A stretch of 32,880 bases of DNA, taken from Bacillaceae bacterium Marseille-Q3522. GTDB taxonomy: Bacteria > Bacillota > Bacilli > Bacillales > Cytobacillaceae. The stretch covers positions 1-32,880 of the forward strand of contig JAGKQJ010000031.1 in assembly GCA_017898095.1 (NCBI GenBank). The letters run 5' to 3'. Made by a program: the position numbers and the translations under genes. Under the pieces are notes generated by a model. That model ran no database searches. It saw only the letters and a program-made list of their open reading frames with translations, and was not told the DNA's origin. Every line of letters begins with the position of its first letter. Position 1 is the first letter of the stretch. Positions 31,911 through 32,880 of this stretch are shown in pieces.

Positions 31911-32294
31911 ATGATGGAATGGGCGTTAGCCATTTTGTTTGGTGCAGCAATAGTGCTTCTCATTTTATCTTTTTTGAAAGCAGATCAATCTGCGAAAAAG
32001 GTAGAACAGCAGGTAGAAGGTATCTCTGACACTTTTGCGGATAAAATTAGCCAACTACAGGAGCAAATTAGAAAAATTGAACTTGATACTGAAATTACTG
32101 TAAACGAAGCTGGTTTACTGCCGGTCTCCTCTAAGCATCGGCAATTGTTACGTGAATTGCTTGATTTGCAAAAACGCGGATACTCCTTGGAAAGTATTGC
32201 GACAAAAAAGAGAATGACCGTGCAAGAGGTTGAGCAGCTGCTAACTCCGTTTCTAAATACAAAAAAGGAGGGGAAGAAAGTTGCCAATGAATAG
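31911..32294 (+). CDS. Membrane-anchored coiled-coil protein with C-terminal HTH-like helix pair
   Basis: A 127-residue protein. Residues 4-23 (WALAILFGAAIVLLILSFL) form one membrane segment; residues 30-70 are charged and coiled-coil-like; residues 84-118 contain LLRELLDLQKRGYSLESIAT then KRMTVQEVEQLLTPFL, which resembles a helix-turn-helix. The layout recalls the swarming protein SwrB of B. subtilis, but I see no clear homology and do not name it so. AGGGAGG is well placed for the ATG at 31911. Its last 14 bases overlap the next gene, so the two are translated together. Confidence 0.7.
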   Translation: MMEWALAILFGAAIVLLILSFLKADQSAKKVEQQVEGISDTFADKISQLQEQIRKIELDTEITVNEAGLLPVSSKHRQLLRELLDLQKRGYSLESIATKKRMTVQEVEQLLTPFLNTKKEGKKVANE

Positions 32295-32856
32295 TAAATC
32301 AATACGCAGCTTTGCCGGCGGCATTATCATCGCCACAGCAATTTGTGCAATAGCTTACTTCCTTACTCCGGGTGATCCGGCGACAAGTGAGACGGTAAAT
32401 AATAATTCTGCTGAAAATGAACCAGCCGCTAATGAGGGAACAGCAAATAATCAAGCAGGTGAGGGCGCAGAAGCAGAACAACCGGAACCGCCAACGGATG
32501 AAGAAATGTTGAATTTACTTACTGCAAAGGGATACGTCATCCATTCAGCAGAGCAATGGCAGCAGCATCTTGCCGAGACAGAAGCGGCGAGAGTAAGTGC
32601 CGAAGAAGCCGCAAGAAAAAGTGCAGAGGAAGCATCCGGAAATGTTGTTTACCGCACGATGTTGTCGGTATCTTCCGGTATGACAAGCATCGATGTCGGG
32701 CGGGCTCTGCAGCAGGTCAATATCATCGCTAACGCCCAAGAGTTTACCAATGTAGTAGAAAGCCGCGGACTGGCAAACGCTTTGCGGCCGGGTATGTACC
32801 AAGTCGAAAGCGGCATGTCAATGGACGAAATTATTGCGATGATGTTTAAACAATAA
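32281..32856 (+). CDS. MltG/YceG N-terminal-like membrane-anchored protein, no catalytic domain
   Basis: A 191-residue protein: one N-terminal membrane segment (GGIIIATAICAIAYFL, about residues 13-28), a long Asn/Glu/Ala/Pro-rich low-complexity linker (35-75), a short Ala/Glu-rich helix, and a C-terminal stretch (MLSVSSGMTSIDVGRALQQ to GMSMDEIIAMMF) that resembles the LysM-like substrate-binding part of endolytic transglycosylase MltG. The MltG catalytic region is absent, so it would bind rather than cut glycan strands, if the likeness holds. AGGAGGGG is 9-10 bases before the TTG at 32281, favouring it over ATG 32287. The stop is complete, 24 bases before the window end. Confidence 0.75.
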   Translation: MPMNSKSIRSFAGGIIIATAICAIAYFLTPGDPATSETVNNNSAENEPAANEGTANNQAGEGAEAEQPEPPTDEEMLNLLTAKGYVIHSAEQWQQHLAETEAARVSAEEAARKSAEEASGNVVYRTMLSVSSGMTSIDVGRALQQVNIIANAQEFTNVVESRGLANALRPGMYQVESGMSMDEIIAMMFKQ

Positions 32857-32880
32857 TTTACCTCTTATGTTGTATATATC

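Overview
This window looks like the chromosome of a low-to-moderate GC member of the Bacillaceae. The evidence is a Bacillus-type 23S/5S rRNA end, the full purEKBCSQLFMNHD order, the yerA-yerB-yerC / pcrB-pcrA-ligA-camS block, strong Shine-Dalgarno sites, a C-type purine riboswitch and a probable Bacillaceae-1 RNA. I cannot fix the genus from sequence alone.

Layout. Positions 1-700 hold the end of an rRNA operon: the 23S tail, a spacer with a tandem 123-bp palindromic repeat, 5S, and a terminator. A DEDDh exonuclease gene follows on the minus strand, then a small NETI-family gene (yebG-like). From about 2070 to 2560 lies a structured repeat element of about 490 bp: five tandem 54-bp hairpin units, then a Bacillaceae-1-like RNA. 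Directly downstream are the pur control region (PurBox pair, promoter, guanine-type riboswitch, terminator) and the twelve-gene purine operon (3029-16627), which encodes every step from PRPP to IMP plus adenylosuccinate lyase. The operon order matches B. subtilis, but its gaps hold repetitive or palindromic DNA: a hairpin repeat between purB and purC, a short form of the 2071-2560 element between purF and purM, about 18 units of a 21-bp tandem repeat between purM and purN, and a terminator-like hairpin at the purN stop.

After the operon terminator come a 5'-truncated tnpB relic whose right end abuts yerA, then yerA (adenine-deaminase-like), yerB (DUF3048 lipoprotein), yerC (TrpR-like regulator), a UGA-interrupted remnant of a small membrane protein, and an Eis-like acetyltransferase on the minus strand. 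The last block is pcrB, pcrA, ligA and camS, followed by two small membrane-anchored proteins (one coiled-coil/HTH-like, one resembling the MltG N-terminal region but without a catalytic domain).

The most striking points are: a complete group II intron (24316-26880) that splits pcrA inside helicase motif III, so splicing is needed to make an expectedly essential helicase; and the long and short forms of one structured repeat, which differ by a cargo of hairpins and a Bacillaceae-1-like RNA bounded by ACCCCC motifs.
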